A stretch of DNA of 64,000 bases from Quadrisphaera setariae (GCF_008041935.1 NZ_VKAC01000003.1:1-64000); one strand, 5' to 3'; shown: positions 24,269 to 32,781, counted from the first letter of the stretch. Notes: generated from the letters alone by a model not told the origin. A program made the numbers and translations.

Positions 24269-25126
24269 ATGACCACCTGGCTCATCACCGGCTGCTCCAG
24301 CGGCCTCGGGCGCGCCCTGGCCACCGCCGTCCTCGAGCGCGGCTGGAACGCCGTCGTCACCGCCCGGGACCCGCAGACCGTCAGCGACCTCGCGGACGCG
24401 CACCCGGACACCGCCCTCGCGCTGCCCCTGGACGTCACCGACGGCGCGCAGGTGCAGGCGGCCGTGCAGGCGGCCGTCGAGCGCTTCGGCGCCGTGGACG
24501 TCCTGGTCAACAACGCCGGCTACGGCTACCGCTCCGCCGTCGAGGAGGGCGAGGACGACGCCGTGCGCGCCCTCTTCGACACCAACGTGCACGGCGCCGT
24601 CGCGATGACCAAGGCGGTGCTCCCCGGCATGCGCGCCCGCCGCAGCGGCGCCGTCGTGAACATCTCCTCCATCGGCGCCCAGCTCTGCCCGCCCGGCTCG
24701 GGCTACTACGCGGCGACCAAGCTGGCGCTGGAGGGCATCACCGGCTCGCTGCGCGCGGAGCTGGCGCCGCTGGGGATCTGCGCGGTGTGCGTGGAGCCCG
24801 GCGGCTTCCGCACCGACTTCGCGGGCAGGTCCCTCACCGGCACCTCCACCGTCATCGACGACTACGCCGAGACCGTCGACGCCCGCCGCAAGGAGAACGA
24901 CAGGGTCCACGGCACGCAGCTGGGAGACCCGGCGCTCGCCGCCCGCGCCATCATCGACGCCGTCAGGTCTCCCGAGCCTCCGGCGATGCTCCTGCTCGGC
25001 AGCGACGCCCTCGACGCGGCGCGGAAGACCAACGAGGCCCGGCGCCGCGAGCTGGAGTCGTGGGCCGCGGTCTCGACCAGCACGGACGTCCGCGCCCAGG
25101 ACGGCGCAGAGGGCAGCGCGGGCTGA
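24269..25126 (+). CDS. short-chain dehydrogenase/reductase
   Basis: A 285-residue classical SDR. It has the NAD(P) motif TGCSSGLG (about 8-15), NNAG (about 86-89), catalytic Ser in NISSIGAQ and YYAATK with the catalytic Tyr and Lys. The N-terminus TTWLITGCSSGLGRALATAVLERGW matches the oxidoreductase/retinol-dehydrogenase-like group annotated in many actinobacteria. Substrate unknown. Transcribed alone. Confidence 0.85.
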   Translation: MTTWLITGCSSGLGRALATAVLERGWNAVVTARDPQTVSDLADAHPDTALALPLDVTDGAQVQAAVQAAVERFGAVDVLVNNAGYGYRSAVEEGEDDAVRALFDTNVHGAVAMTKAVLPGMRARRSGAVVNISSIGAQLCPPGSGYYAATKLALEGITGSLRAELAPLGICAVCVEPGGFRTDFAGRSLTGTSTVIDDYAETVDARRKENDRVHGTQLGDPALAARAIIDAVRSPEPPAMLLLGSDALDAARKTNEARRRELESWAAVSTSTDVRAQDGAEGSAG

Positions 25127-25172
25127 CCTCGGGCGGCGCCGGCGGGGGGTCGCCACGGCTTACGATCGTGGG

Positions 25173-25547
25173 GTGGTGGCGATCAACCGGGTGGCGCGCG
25201 TCGTCCTGGTGCTCGCCCTCCTCTGGTCGCTGGTCGCCCTGCTGGCGGCGGTCAACTGGCACGTCAACTGGACGACCCTCCAGCGCGCCGGCGGGGGCGG
25301 CTCCGACTTCGCCGTCCACGCCCAGGAGCGCTGGCAGCTCTGGGTGGACCTGACGCTCGTGGGCGTGGTGGTGGCGGTGCTGGCGCTGGTCGGGGCCGTC
25401 TGGCCCCTGGTGCGCTCCGCGGGGGCCCTCGCCCAGCGGCGCGGCGAGGCGGACGCTGACCTCGAGATCGACCTGCGAGGGCCCGCGGGCTTCGGCGGCG
25501 GCTCGGAGGAGGTCCGCCGGCACGCGGGGGAGAGCGATGCCCGCTGA
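25173..25547 (+). CDS. small membrane protein, two transmembrane segments
   Basis: A 124-residue protein with two membrane segments (about 7-27 and 61-85) and an acidic, Gly-rich C-terminus. GTG 25173 follows a TACGAT box (25161-25166) by 6 nt, suggesting a leaderless start. It overlaps the next gene by 11 bp, so the pair is coupled. No family recognised. Confidence 0.6.
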   Translation: MVAINRVARVVLVLALLWSLVALLAAVNWHVNWTTLQRAGGGGSDFAVHAQERWQLWVDLTLVGVVVAVLALVGAVWPLVRSAGALAQRRGEADADLEIDLRGPAGFGGGSEEVRRHAGESDAR

Positions 25548-26136
25548 GGGGTCCGGGCAGCCCGTCGAGCACCTCGTGCGCCAGGGCCGCGGTGCCCGAG
25601 GGCTGCGCTGGGCGGTCGTGGCGTTCGGCACGTACAACCTCCTCGTGCACGCCGTGGAGGGCCGCCTCTGGCTGGCGCTCGCCTGGGCGGGCCTGACCGG
25701 CGCCCTGCTGGCCGTGCAGCTGGCGCCCCGCCGGCTCGGCACGCGGGTGGAGCGAGACGGCCTGCGCGTGGGCACCGGCACTCGCTGGGGCCGCCTCATC
25801 ACCTGGGACCAGGTGGAGCGCCTGCGCGTCCAGGGCCCCTACGACAGGTCCAGCGCACTGGTCCTGTCCGAGGGCCACCGCCTGCTCCTGCTGCGCGGGA
25901 TGGACGCCGACGCCGTCCGCGCGCTCGCCGCCGCCCGCGGCCTGCCCCTCGACGACCCGGCCCGCCGCCGCTCGGCCACCGACCCCGTCCAGGACGTCGA
26001 CGACGAGAGCGGCTCGGCTGACCGGTCCGCCCCGGCCGCCGGACCCGACCTGGACGCCCAGACCGAGCCCCTCGACGACGGTCCGCTCGACGGTCCGTTC
26101 CGCGCGTCGAGCCGCAGGGGCGCCCCGCCGGCCTGA
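25537..26136 (+). CDS. PH-domain-containing membrane protein
   Basis: A 199-residue protein with two membrane segments (about 25-42 and 47-65), then a small PH-like domain of the bacterial bPH type (GTRVERDGLRVGTGTRWGRLITWDQVERLRVQGPYDRSSALVLSEGHRLLLLRG) and a disordered acidic/Pro-rich tail. Similar proteins are common in actinobacteria and of unknown role. It overlaps the upstream 2-TM gene by 11 bp. It converges with the Nudix gene at 26173. Confidence 0.7.
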   Translation: MPAEGSGQPVEHLVRQGRGARGLRWAVVAFGTYNLLVHAVEGRLWLALAWAGLTGALLAVQLAPRRLGTRVERDGLRVGTGTRWGRLITWDQVERLRVQGPYDRSSALVLSEGHRLLLLRGMDADAVRALAAARGLPLDDPARRRSATDPVQDVDDESGSADRSAPAAGPDLDAQTEPLDDGPLDGPFRASSRRGAPPA

Positions 26137-26172
26137 GCGCTCCCGCCGGACCGGTCTCCTCGGGAGCCCGGC

Positions 26173-26604
26173 TCAGAGCAGACCGGCGAACCGCCTGCCG
26201 GCGTCCACGAGCTCGACCCGGTCGAGCGCTCCGACGTCCTTCAGGGGCACCCACGCAGCGCGGTCGGTGCTGCCGCCGACCTCGTCGCGGAGCGCCCCGC
26301 CGACCACCCGCGCGCGGTAGACGATCCGCAGCGCGTGCATCGGCCCGCGGTCCGCGCCCACTCGGTGCTCCGGCGCCACCACCGCGGAGTCCACGCCGAG
26401 GAGCGCCTCGAGCTCCGCCGCGTACCCGTTCTCCTCGAGCACCTCGCGCACCGCGGCGTCCGCCAGGTCCTCCCCGGGGTCGATGCCGCCCCCGGGCAGC
26501 GTCCACCCCGAGCGCCCGTGCTCGTTCCAGTGCGCCAGCAGCATGCACGGCCGCCCCTCGTGCTCGGCGACGACGACGGCGTACGCGGCGACCCGGGTGT
26601 CCAC
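26173..26604 (-). CDS. Nudix hydrolase
   Basis: A 143-residue protein with an intact Nudix box, GGIDPGEDLADAAVREVLEENGY (about 40-62), which binds Mg and hydrolyses nucleoside diphosphates linked to another moiety. Substrate is not predictable. GTG 26604 is preceded on the minus strand by TAGCGT (26611-26616) at 6 nt, indicating an own leaderless promoter rather than read-through from the Nudix gene upstream. A 9-bp tandem repeat separates the two. Confidence 0.85.
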   Translation of the reverse strand: MDTRVAAYAVVVAEHEGRPCMLLAHWNEHGRSGWTLPGGGIDPGEDLADAAVREVLEENGYAAELEALLGVDSAVVAPEHRVGADRGPMHALRIVYRARVVGGALRDEVGGSTDRAAWVPLKDVGALDRVELVDAGRRFAGLL

Positions 26605-26610
26605 GGATGG

Positions 26611-26616
26611 ACGCTA
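26611..26616 (-). promoter_or_regulatory. -10 box TAGCGT for the Nudix gene at 26604
   Basis: Read on the minus strand, TAGCGT ends 6 nt before the GTG start codon. Confidence 0.5.
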
Positions 26617-26632
26617 GAACGGCAGTGACCGG

Positions 26633-26695
26633 CCCGGTCAGCCCGGTCAGCCCGGTCAGCCCGGTCAGCCCGGTCAGCCCGGTCAGCCCGGTCAG
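26633..26695. repeat. seven perfect copies of CCCGGTCAG
   Basis: Seven head-to-tail copies of the 9-bp unit CCCGGTCAG, without a mismatch, fill the space between two Nudix genes. The last copy contains the stop codon of the right-hand Nudix gene (TCA at 26692-26694 on this strand). A perfect short tandem array of this kind is prone to copy-number change. Confidence 0.95.
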
Positions 26696-27369
26696 TCCAG
26701 GTCGACCGGCAGGGAGGGGTCGCGGTGGTGCTCGAGCGCCCGCCGCAGCTGGCGCTCGGTCACGCGCGCCGCCGACAGCGGCGGCAGCGCGTCGAGGGAG
26801 AACCAGCCCACGTCGAGGGTCTCCAGCTCCTGCGCCGGCCTGACGTCCCCGGTGGCCCGGCACAGGAAGAACAGCTTGAACACGGCCACCGGCAGCGGCG
26901 GGACGTGCCCCTGGACGTCGCGCTCCCAGCAGGCGAAGAGCTTGACCACCTCGGCGGCGTAGCCGCTCTCCTCGCGGACCTCGCGCAGCACCGCGGTGCG
27001 CGGGGTGTCCAGCGGGTCGGCCCAGCCGCCGGGAGGGCACCACCTGCCGTCCGAGCGCTCCTGCATGAGCAGCACGCGCTCGTCGTCGTCGAAGAGCACG
27101 CCGCGCACGTCCACCTTGGGGGTGGCGTACCCGCTGTCGCGCCCGAGCTCGGCGTGCAGGTCGTCCGCGGGCCGGGCCGTCAGGACGGCGAAGAGCTCGG
27201 CGGCCAGACGGCTGGCCTGCGCGTAGCGCACCTGGTCGTAGCGGTCCTGCGCGAAGGTCGCGCCGTCCTGGGCGAGGGCCGCCAGCTCCACCGCCACCCT
27301 GCGCACCCGCTCCGCCGCGCTGGTCGTCGGGTCGCTGGGTGCCTCGCTGCTGGTCGCTCCGCCGTCCAC
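26692..27369 (-). CDS. Nudix hydrolase with N-terminal Nudix-associated domain
   Basis: A 225-residue protein. The N-terminal helical part (about 18-85, RVRRVAVELAALAQDGATFAQDRYDQVRYAQASRLAAELFAV) matches the domain found ahead of some ADP-ribose pyrophosphatase-like Nudix enzymes. The Nudix box follows (GGWADPLDTPRTAVLREVREESGY, about 117-140). GTG 27369 lies 7 nt after TACGGT on the minus strand. The stop falls inside the 9-bp tandem repeat. Confidence 0.85.
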   Translation of the reverse strand: MDGGATSSEAPSDPTTSAAERVRRVAVELAALAQDGATFAQDRYDQVRYAQASRLAAELFAVLTARPADDLHAELGRDSGYATPKVDVRGVLFDDDERVLLMQERSDGRWCPPGGWADPLDTPRTAVLREVREESGYAAEVVKLFACWERDVQGHVPPLPVAVFKLFFLCRATGDVRPAQELETLDVGWFSLDALPPLSAARVTERQLRRALEHHRDPSLPVDLD

Positions 27370-27514
27370 GCCGGCCACCGTACGGCTGTCCGCACGGGCT
27401 GTGAGGTCCACAGCCGTCGCACAGCCGGCGCCGGGCGTGCGGAGAGCCGGTGCGTGCACCGTGCGGAGGACGGACGGACAGGCTCGCCCGCCAGGACACC
27501 GCAGGAGGCGCCCC

Positions 27515-28027
27515 GTGACCGCGACCGCTGGCATCCCCGTCGTGGCGCCGGTCGAGGAGCCGGCCGTCGACCCGGCTCCTGCAGCCGCGTCCACGAGGCA
27601 CAGGCCGTCCCGCGACTGGGCCCCTCCGGTCGCCGTGCTCGCGGCCGTCGGTGCGGTGTCCCTGGTGCCGTGGGTGGTCTACCTGGGCGCGACCCTGCCT
27701 GCCGACTACACGACCACCGACTGGGTCGGCACCTGGCAGGGCCTCGACGCGGCGCTGGCGGTGGTGCTGGCCGTGACCGCGCTGAGCACCTGGCGCCGCT
27801 GGCCCAGCGCCGCGCTGTGGGCCTGCGCCGCCGGGGTGCTCATGCTGGCCGACGCCTGGTTCGACCTGTCGATCAGCACCGAGGGCTCCGACCGCGTCTG
27901 GTCGGTGGTGTGCGCGTGCGTGGAGGTGCCGGTGGCGCTGCTCGTGGTGCGCCACGGCCACCGCGAGCTGCGCCGGCTGCTGCGTCGTGTGACGCCCGAC
28001 GTGCAGAACCCCTCCGACGTCCCCTGA
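27515..28027 (+). CDS. four-helix membrane protein, hypothetical
   Basis: A 170-residue protein starting at GTG 27515 after AGGAGG. After an Ala/Pro-rich N-terminus (1-30) there are four membrane segments (about 38-58, 72-90, 100-118, 128-148) and a basic C-terminus (RHGHRELRRLLRRV). The fourth segment region reads VWSVVCACVEVPVALLVV. No family recognised. It is divergent from the Nudix gene. Confidence 0.7.
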   Translation: MTATAGIPVVAPVEEPAVDPAPAAASTRHRPSRDWAPPVAVLAAVGAVSLVPWVVYLGATLPADYTTTDWVGTWQGLDAALAVVLAVTALSTWRRWPSAALWACAAGVLMLADAWFDLSISTEGSDRVWSVVCACVEVPVALLVVRHGHRELRRLLRRVTPDVQNPSDVP

Positions 28028-28263
28028 TCCGGGCCCACCGCGGACTTCTGCCCGTCCGGCGTCACAGCTCCCGTGGGCGCGGCTGTCCCGCCGGACGTGC
28101 AGGACCCGGCTCAGGTGCCCCTGGGGGGTGCTGTCGGGCACTTCTGCATGCTCGGCGGGACGCCGACCGCGCCGGGAGCAGTCCTGCTGCTCGTCACACT
28201 CCGTGGCGGTCACCCAGCGTGGCGAACGGCTGTGACGGGTGGTGCTCACGAGACGATGGGGAT
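28028..28263. other. 236-bp intergenic region with a promoter at its right end
   Basis: No gene is supported here. GACGAT (28252-28257) ends 6 nt before GTG 28264, again the leaderless spacing. Partial echoes of GGACTTCTGC/GGCACTTCTGC and of CCGACGTGCAG/CCGGACGTGCAGG occur but form no clear structure. Confidence 0.35.
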
Positions 28264-29109
28264 GTGCTTGCGCCTGAGCTGACCCTGGCCGACGTCGTCC
28301 CGGGGAGGCCGCTCGAGGCGCTCCTGCGCACCCTGCGCCCCAGCGCGGACGGCTCGCTCGCCGTGCTCGTCGCCCTCACCGAGCACCCCCACCCGGCGGT
28401 GCGCGCCGCCCTGGCCCAGCGCCTGCCGCTCCTGCCCCACGGCCCCGCCGGGCCCGCGCCCGAGCTCGTCAGCGCCCTCGCCCGCCTCACCGGCGACGAC
28501 GACGCCCGCGCCCGTGAGGCCGCCTGCTTCGCCCTGGCCACCATGTGGCGAGACCACGACGTCCCGGGTCTGTGCGACGCCCTGGCCGCCCGGCTGCACG
28601 ACGCCGACGCCGACGTGCGCGACGAGGCGCTGCTCGGCCTGGCGCACCGCCGCGACCCGCGGGCGCTGGCCGCGGTCGACGTCGCTCTGGCCGGGGCCGA
28701 GGGGCCGGCGTCGCGCCTGGTGCTGGAGGCCGCTGGCGCGCTGGGGGACCCCTCGCTGCACGAGGCGGTGCGCACCCACGCCGAGGCGTGGCTCGCGGAC
28801 GAGGACGCCGACCCGGCCGACCTCGACGTGGTCGAGGCCGTGGTGCGGCTGACAGACCCCGACGGCGTGGGGGACGACCTGCTCGACGGTGTGGCCGACC
28901 TGTGCCGGGCCCGCGCGCACGCCCGCCCCGCCGGCCGTGCGGTGGCCGCGTGGGAGCAGCTCGACGCGGTGCTCGACGTGGCCCCGCACCGCGCCCGCCA
29001 GGCGCTGGAGGAGGTGGCGGCGCGGCTGCACGGCGACGCGGCCGCGCTGGAGCACCTGAGGGAGCGCTCCGCGCTCGGCCAGCTCGCTGCCGCCCTGCCG
29101 ATCGGGTGA
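28264..29109 (+). CDS. HEAT-repeat protein
   Basis: A 281-residue protein made of HEAT-like helical pairs with the usual Asp-Val-Arg pattern (HPAVRAALAQRLPLL, DDDARAREAACFALATMWRD, DADVRDEALLGLAHRRDPRALAAV). Such proteins are adaptor scaffolds for protein contacts; the partner is unknown. GTG 28264 is supported by the -10-like GACGAT. A CG-rich dyad (ACCGCCCG/CGGGCGGT, about 29116-29178) follows the stop. Confidence 0.8.
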   Translation: MLAPELTLADVVPGRPLEALLRTLRPSADGSLAVLVALTEHPHPAVRAALAQRLPLLPHGPAGPAPELVSALARLTGDDDARAREAACFALATMWRDHDVPGLCDALAARLHDADADVRDEALLGLAHRRDPRALAAVDVALAGAEGPASRLVLEAAGALGDPSLHEAVRTHAEAWLADEDADPADLDVVEAVVRLTDPDGVGDDLLDGVADLCRARAHARPAGRAVAAWEQLDAVLDVAPHRARQALEEVAARLHGDAAALEHLRERSALGQLAAALPIG

Positions 29110-29189
29110 CCGCACGACCGCCCGGAGACCGTGGCGGGCACCCGCGCTCGGTCGGGCGCGCGAGCGCCCTCGGGCGGTGCGGCGCTCGC

Positions 29190-29195
29190 TAGAGT
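29190..29195 (+). promoter_or_regulatory. -10 box TAGAGT for the HAD/LacI operon
   Basis: TAGAGT ends 6 nt before GTG 29202, so transcription likely starts at the start codon and the operator at 29204 lies immediately downstream. Confidence 0.5.
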
Positions 29196-29201
29196 CCTCG
29201 T

Positions 29202-29834
29202 GTGGAACGTTCCCGATCTGCTGTCCAGGCCGTGGTGTTCGACATCGGCGGTGTGCTGTCCGCCCCTGAGGGCGCCGTCCCCCAGGTCGCCGAGGCGCTC
29301 GGCCTCCCCGTCGACGCGGTGGGCCCCGCGTACTGGGGGCCGCGAGAGGCCTACGACCGCGGTGGCGCCCTGGCCGACTACTGGCGGGCCGTGGGCGAGG
29401 CGCTCGGTCTGGACCTCGTCGGTGCGCGCGCCGCCGAGCTGGACGACCTCGACGCCCGTCGCTGGGGCGCCCTCGCCCCCCGCTCCGCCGACCTGCTCGC
29501 CGAGGTCTCGCAGGTGGCGGCCAGGGGAGCTGTCAGGTTGGCGGTGCTGTCCAACGCCCCCGCGTCGCTGGCCGGCGTGGTGAGGGCGTCGGAGTGGTCG
29601 GAGCCCTTCGAGGCGCTGCTGTTCTCCGCCGAGCTGCGCGCCGCCAAGCCCGGACCGGCCGTCTACGCCGCCGTCGAGCAGGCGCTCGACCTGCCCGGTG
29701 ACCAGCTCGCCTTCTTCGACGACAGGCCGGTCAACGTCGAGGCGGCGCGGGCCCGCGGCTGGCGCGCGCACCTGTGGACCGGCGCCGACGAGGCGCGCGC
29801 CCAGCTGGTGCGGCTGGGAGTGCTCGATGGCTGA
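29202..29834 (+). CDS. HAD-superfamily phosphatase
   Basis: A 210-residue haloacid-dehalogenase-like hydrolase. Motif I is FDIGGVL, in which the second catalytic Asp is replaced by Gly, as in several HAD-IA members. Motif II is VLSNAP, motif III Lys is in RAAKPGP, and motif IV is AFFDDRPVN. It is likely a small phosphatase. It overlaps the lacI gene by 8 bp. Its first codons contain the GGAACGTTCC operator, and the same operator controls the downstream Ugp-like importer. This suggests it dephosphorylates an imported organophosphate or its product. Confidence 0.85.
   Translation: MERSRSAVQAVVFDIGGVLSAPEGAVPQVAEALGLPVDAVGPAYWGPREAYDRGGALADYWRAVGEALGLDLVGARAAELDDLDARRWGALAPRSADLLAEVSQVAARGAVRLAVLSNAPASLAGVVRASEWSEPFEALLFSAELRAAKPGPAVYAAVEQALDLPGDQLAFFDDRPVNVEAARARGWRAHLWTGADEARAQLVRLGVLDG
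29204..29213. promoter_or_regulatory. LacI operator GGAACGTTCC (copy 1)
   Basis: A perfect 10-bp palindrome inside codons 1-4 of the HAD gene, just downstream of its predicted transcription start. It matches the cores of two more copies at 30962 and 30983, so the LacI protein encoded in this operon is the likely ligand. Confidence 0.8.
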
Positions 29835-30885
29835 CCGGCAGGCCGAGGGGCGGGGCGAGGTCGAGCGCGCCTCGGCCAGGCCGGCGACCATCCTCGACGT
29901 CGCGGCGCGGGCCGGGGTCTCCAAGTCGGTGGTGTCCCGGGTGCTCACCCAGGCCCCGGGCGTGGCGGCGGCGACGCGCGAACGCGTGCTGCACGCCGCC
30001 GGCGAGCTCGGCTACGTGCCCAACACCATGGCGCAGGCGATGGTCGCCCGGCGCACAGGAGCGCTCGGCGCCTTCGTGCGCGACGCCTCCACCCCGTTCT
30101 ACGGCCACCTGCTCACGCTCATGCAGGACCGCGCCGCCGAGCTCGGCTACCGCGTGGTGACCGCCACCGGGTCGGGGCGCTTCTCCGTGGCCGACGAGCG
30201 TCGGGCCCTCGACGTCATGACCGGGCTGCGGGTGGAGGGGCTGGTCATCTGCAGCGGCCTGCTCCCTGAGCGGGACGTCGAGGAGGTGGCCGCCAAGGTG
30301 CCGACCGTGGTGGCCGGCCGGCCGCTCGTCAGCGACGCCTGCGGCAGCGTCTTCTGCGACGAGGCGGGTGGCGGCCGGGGCGTCGCGGAGCACGTGCACG
30401 CGCTCGGGCACCGCCGCGTGGCGGTGCTCGTCCACTCCCCGGACCTGTCCCTCACGCTCTCTCCTCGCAGTCGTGCGGCGGCCGACCACCTCACAGAGCT
30501 CGGTGCGGACGTGGTGCGCCTGCCGGTGCACGACTTCTGGCGGACCACCCACGAGGACGTCGACGCCGTGGTCGCGGCCGCGCTCGACGCCGGCGCCACG
30601 GCGCTCGTGCTGCCCTCGGACCGGTTGGCCCTGCGAGCCCTCGAGGCGCTGCGCGTGCGCGGCCTGGAGGCCCCCGGTGACCTGTCGGTGACCGGGTACG
30701 ACGGCTTCGGGGAGCTGGCCAGCCCGTTCCTCGGGCTCACCACGTGGCGCCAGCCGCTGCCCACCATCGCGCGGATGGCCGTCGACTCCCTCGTCGGTCT
30801 CGTGCAGGGGCGGGTCGACGGCCGCGGCGCCACCGCCCTGGCCGGCGAGCTGGTGGTCGGGCGCACCGCGTCGACCCCCGCCTGA
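29827..30885 (+). CDS. LacI-family transcriptional regulator
   Basis: A 352-residue regulator with a helix-turn-helix and hinge (about 20-70: TILDVAARAGVSKSVVSRVLTQAPGVAAATRERVLHAAGELGYVPN) and a periplasmic-binding-protein-like sensor domain (about 75-340, with TALVLPSDRLALRALEALR and SVTGYDGFGELAS). It overlaps the HAD gene by 8 bp and precedes the ABC importer by 91 bp. GAACGTTC-type palindromes in front of both transcription units mark its regulon. The inducer is presumably the imported compound or its breakdown product. Confidence 0.93.
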   Translation: MADRQAEGRGEVERASARPATILDVAARAGVSKSVVSRVLTQAPGVAAATRERVLHAAGELGYVPNTMAQAMVARRTGALGAFVRDASTPFYGHLLTLMQDRAAELGYRVVTATGSGRFSVADERRALDVMTGLRVEGLVICSGLLPERDVEEVAAKVPTVVAGRPLVSDACGSVFCDEAGGGRGVAEHVHALGHRRVAVLVHSPDLSLTLSPRSRAAADHLTELGADVVRLPVHDFWRTTHEDVDAVVAAALDAGATALVLPSDRLALRALEALRVRGLEAPGDLSVTGYDGFGELASPFLGLTTWRQPLPTIARMAVDSLVGLVQGRVDGRGATALAGELVVGRTASTPA

Positions 30886-30939
30886 TCTCGCCCGCACCCG
30901 GCTCGTCCGCCACCTGACACCAGCCGTTCACCCGATCTC

Positions 30940-30973
30940 TTGACGAGGGACATCTGGCACTGGGAACGTTCCC
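30940..30973 (+). promoter_or_regulatory. promoter -35 and LacI operator (copy 2)
   Basis: TTGACG at 30940-30945 is a good -35 box. GGGAACGTTCCC (30962-30973) follows at the position where the -10 region should be, so repressor binding would occlude the promoter. Confidence 0.7.
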
Positions 30974-30976
30974 TGC

Positions 30977-31864
30977 ATGACAGGGAACGTTCCCTTCACT
31001 TGCCCAGGACGCCGGTCAGGACCAGCGCTCGTCGCGCCAGCGCTGGTGCTCCTGCTCGTCTTCGCCTACTGGCCGGTGCTGCGCAGCGCCTGGCTCAGCC
31101 TCCACGGGTCCGACCTCCTGGGCCGTCCCACGCGCTTCGTCGGCCTCGACAACGTCGCGCAGCTGGTGCTCGACCCCGCCCTGCGCTCCGTGCTCCTCAC
31201 CACCGTCGTCATGGCCGCGGCCTCCACGGCGCTCGCCACCTCGGCCGCGGTGCTCGCGGCCCTCCTGCTGCGCCGAGCCGCCGCGCGCGCCCGCGGCGCG
31301 GTCTCCCTCGTCCTGTCGCTGCCCTTCGCCTACTCCGCAGCCGCAGCCTCGGCCACCTTCGCCGGGCTGCTGGCGCCCTCCAGCGGCATCGCCGACCGCC
31401 TCCTCGCCGCGGCCGGGGTGAGCGGACCGGGCTGGCTCACCGAACCCGCCTGGGCCGTGGCCAGCGTCTCGGTCACCACCGCCTGGTACGAGTTCGGCTT
31501 CGCCTTCCTCGTCGTGCTCGCGGCCGTCAGCCAGCTCGACCCGGCCCCGCTGGAGGCCGCAGCGCTCGACGGCGCGGGGGAGTGGCGCAGCAACCTGGCG
31601 ATCGTCCTTCCGGCGCTGCGGCCGAGCATCCTCTTCGTGGTGGTCACGCAGACCATCTCCGGGTTGCAGGTCTTCACGCAGGTGGCCGTGCTCACCGGCG
31701 GCGGACCGGGCAGCTCCACGCACACGCTGGTCTACGAGCTCTACCAGCGCGCCTTCGGCGGCGGCCTGCCCCAGTACGGCGTCGCCTCCGCGCTGGGGCT
31801 GCTGCTGCTCGTGCTGGTCGGGCTGGTCAGCGCCGCGCAGATGCGCCTGGGCAGGGAGCGCTGA
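30977..31864 (+). CDS. ABC transporter permease, UgpA/MalF-like
   Basis: A 295-residue permease with six membrane segments and the EAA-type loop EAAALDGAGEWRSNLAIVLPALRP (about 193-216) that contacts the ATPase. It belongs to the carbohydrate/glycerol-phosphate importer family. ATG 30977 lies between the two operator copies. The stop overlaps the next permease start (TGATG). No ATPase gene is in the operon, so a shared MsmK/UgpC-type ATPase encoded elsewhere is expected. Confidence 0.9.
   Translation: MTGNVPFTCPGRRSGPALVAPALVLLLVFAYWPVLRSAWLSLHGSDLLGRPTRFVGLDNVAQLVLDPALRSVLLTTVVMAAASTALATSAAVLAALLLRRAAARARGAVSLVLSLPFAYSAAAASATFAGLLAPSSGIADRLLAAAGVSGPGWLTEPAWAVASVSVTTAWYEFGFAFLVVLAAVSQLDPAPLEAAALDGAGEWRSNLAIVLPALRPSILFVVVTQTISGLQVFTQVAVLTGGGPGSSTHTLVYELYQRAFGGGLPQYGVASALGLLLLVLVGLVSAAQMRLGRER
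30983..30994. promoter_or_regulatory. LacI operator GGGAACGTTCCC (copy 3)
   Basis: A second perfect 12-bp copy starts exactly 21 bp after the first, two helical turns, so two dimers would bind on the same face. It lies inside the first codons of the permease gene and encodes Gly-Asn-Val-Pro. Confidence 0.8.
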
Positions 31865-32712
31865 TGACCGGCCCCTCGACGTCACGCGCCCTCCTGCGGC
31901 CCCGGCCGCTCGACTCCGCCCTGCGGTGGACGGGCCTGGCGGTGCTCGTCGTCGTCGTCGCGGGTCCGGTGTACCTGACCGTCGCCACCGCGCTCCTCAC
32001 GCCGGCCGACATCGCCGCTGGTCGCCTGCTGCCCGACCCGCGCCACCTCACGCTGGCCAACGTCCGCGAGGCGCTGGCGAGCATCCCGCTGGGCCGGCAG
32101 TACCTCACCAGCGTGGCCGTCACCGCGATCCAGGCCACCTGCCAGGTGGTGCTCGGTGCGATGGCCGCCTACGCCCTGGTCTTCCCGGCCTGGAAGGGCC
32201 GCCGCCTCGTCTTCGCGCTGCTCATCGGCACCCTGGCCATCCCTGGCGAGACCACGGTGCTGCCCAACTACGAGCTGGTGTCCGGGCTGGGCCTGCGCGA
32301 CACCGTCATCGCCGTCGCCCTGCCCTTCCTGGCCGCCGCCTACCCGGTCTTCCTGCTGCGCCAGGCGTTCTCCGACCTGCCCCGGGAGGTGTGGGAGGCG
32401 GCCTCGCTCGACGGCGCCGGCCACCTGCGCACCCTCGTCAGCGTCATCCTCCCGATGGCGCGACCGCAGCTGGTCACCGCCGCGCTCTGGTCGGCGCTGG
32501 CCGCCTGGAACGGCTACTTCTGGCCGCTGCTGATCACCGACTCGCCGCAGAACCGCACCGTGCAGGTCGGGCTCGCCCAGCTCGTGGCCAGCGAGTCCTC
32601 CACCCCCGGCGTCGTCTACGCCGGAACGCTCCTCGTCCTCGCACCGACGCTGCTGCTGGTGCTCCTCGGCCAGCGCTTCCTCGTCAACGGCCTGGCCGCC
32701 CGCTCCTCCTGA
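31864..32712 (+). CDS. ABC transporter permease, UgpE/MalG-like
   Basis: A 282-residue permease with six membrane segments and EAASLDGAGHLRTLVSVILPMARP (about 178-200) as the EAA loop. The preceding GTLAIPGETTVLPNYELVSGLGLRDT is characteristic of the UgpE/MalG side of the heterodimer. It is coupled to the first permease and is followed 69 bp later by the binding protein. Confidence 0.92.
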   Translation: MTGPSTSRALLRPRPLDSALRWTGLAVLVVVVAGPVYLTVATALLTPADIAAGRLLPDPRHLTLANVREALASIPLGRQYLTSVAVTAIQATCQVVLGAMAAYALVFPAWKGRRLVFALLIGTLAIPGETTVLPNYELVSGLGLRDTVIAVALPFLAAAYPVFLLRQAFSDLPREVWEAASLDGAGHLRTLVSVILPMARPQLVTAALWSALAAWNGYFWPLLITDSPQNRTVQVGLAQLVASESSTPGVVYAGTLLVLAPTLLLVLLGQRFLVNGLAARSS

Positions 32713-32781
32713 GCTCCCCGCGCACCCAGCGCGTCCCCCGCACGTCTCCGCACCCCACACCACCGCCCTTGGAGGTCCGTC

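Noticed and set aside
26633-26695. CCCGGTCAG array considered as a CRISPR array or plasmid iteron
   Set aside because: No unique spacers; no replication initiator or partition genes nearby; unit of 9 bp is a simple minisatellite.
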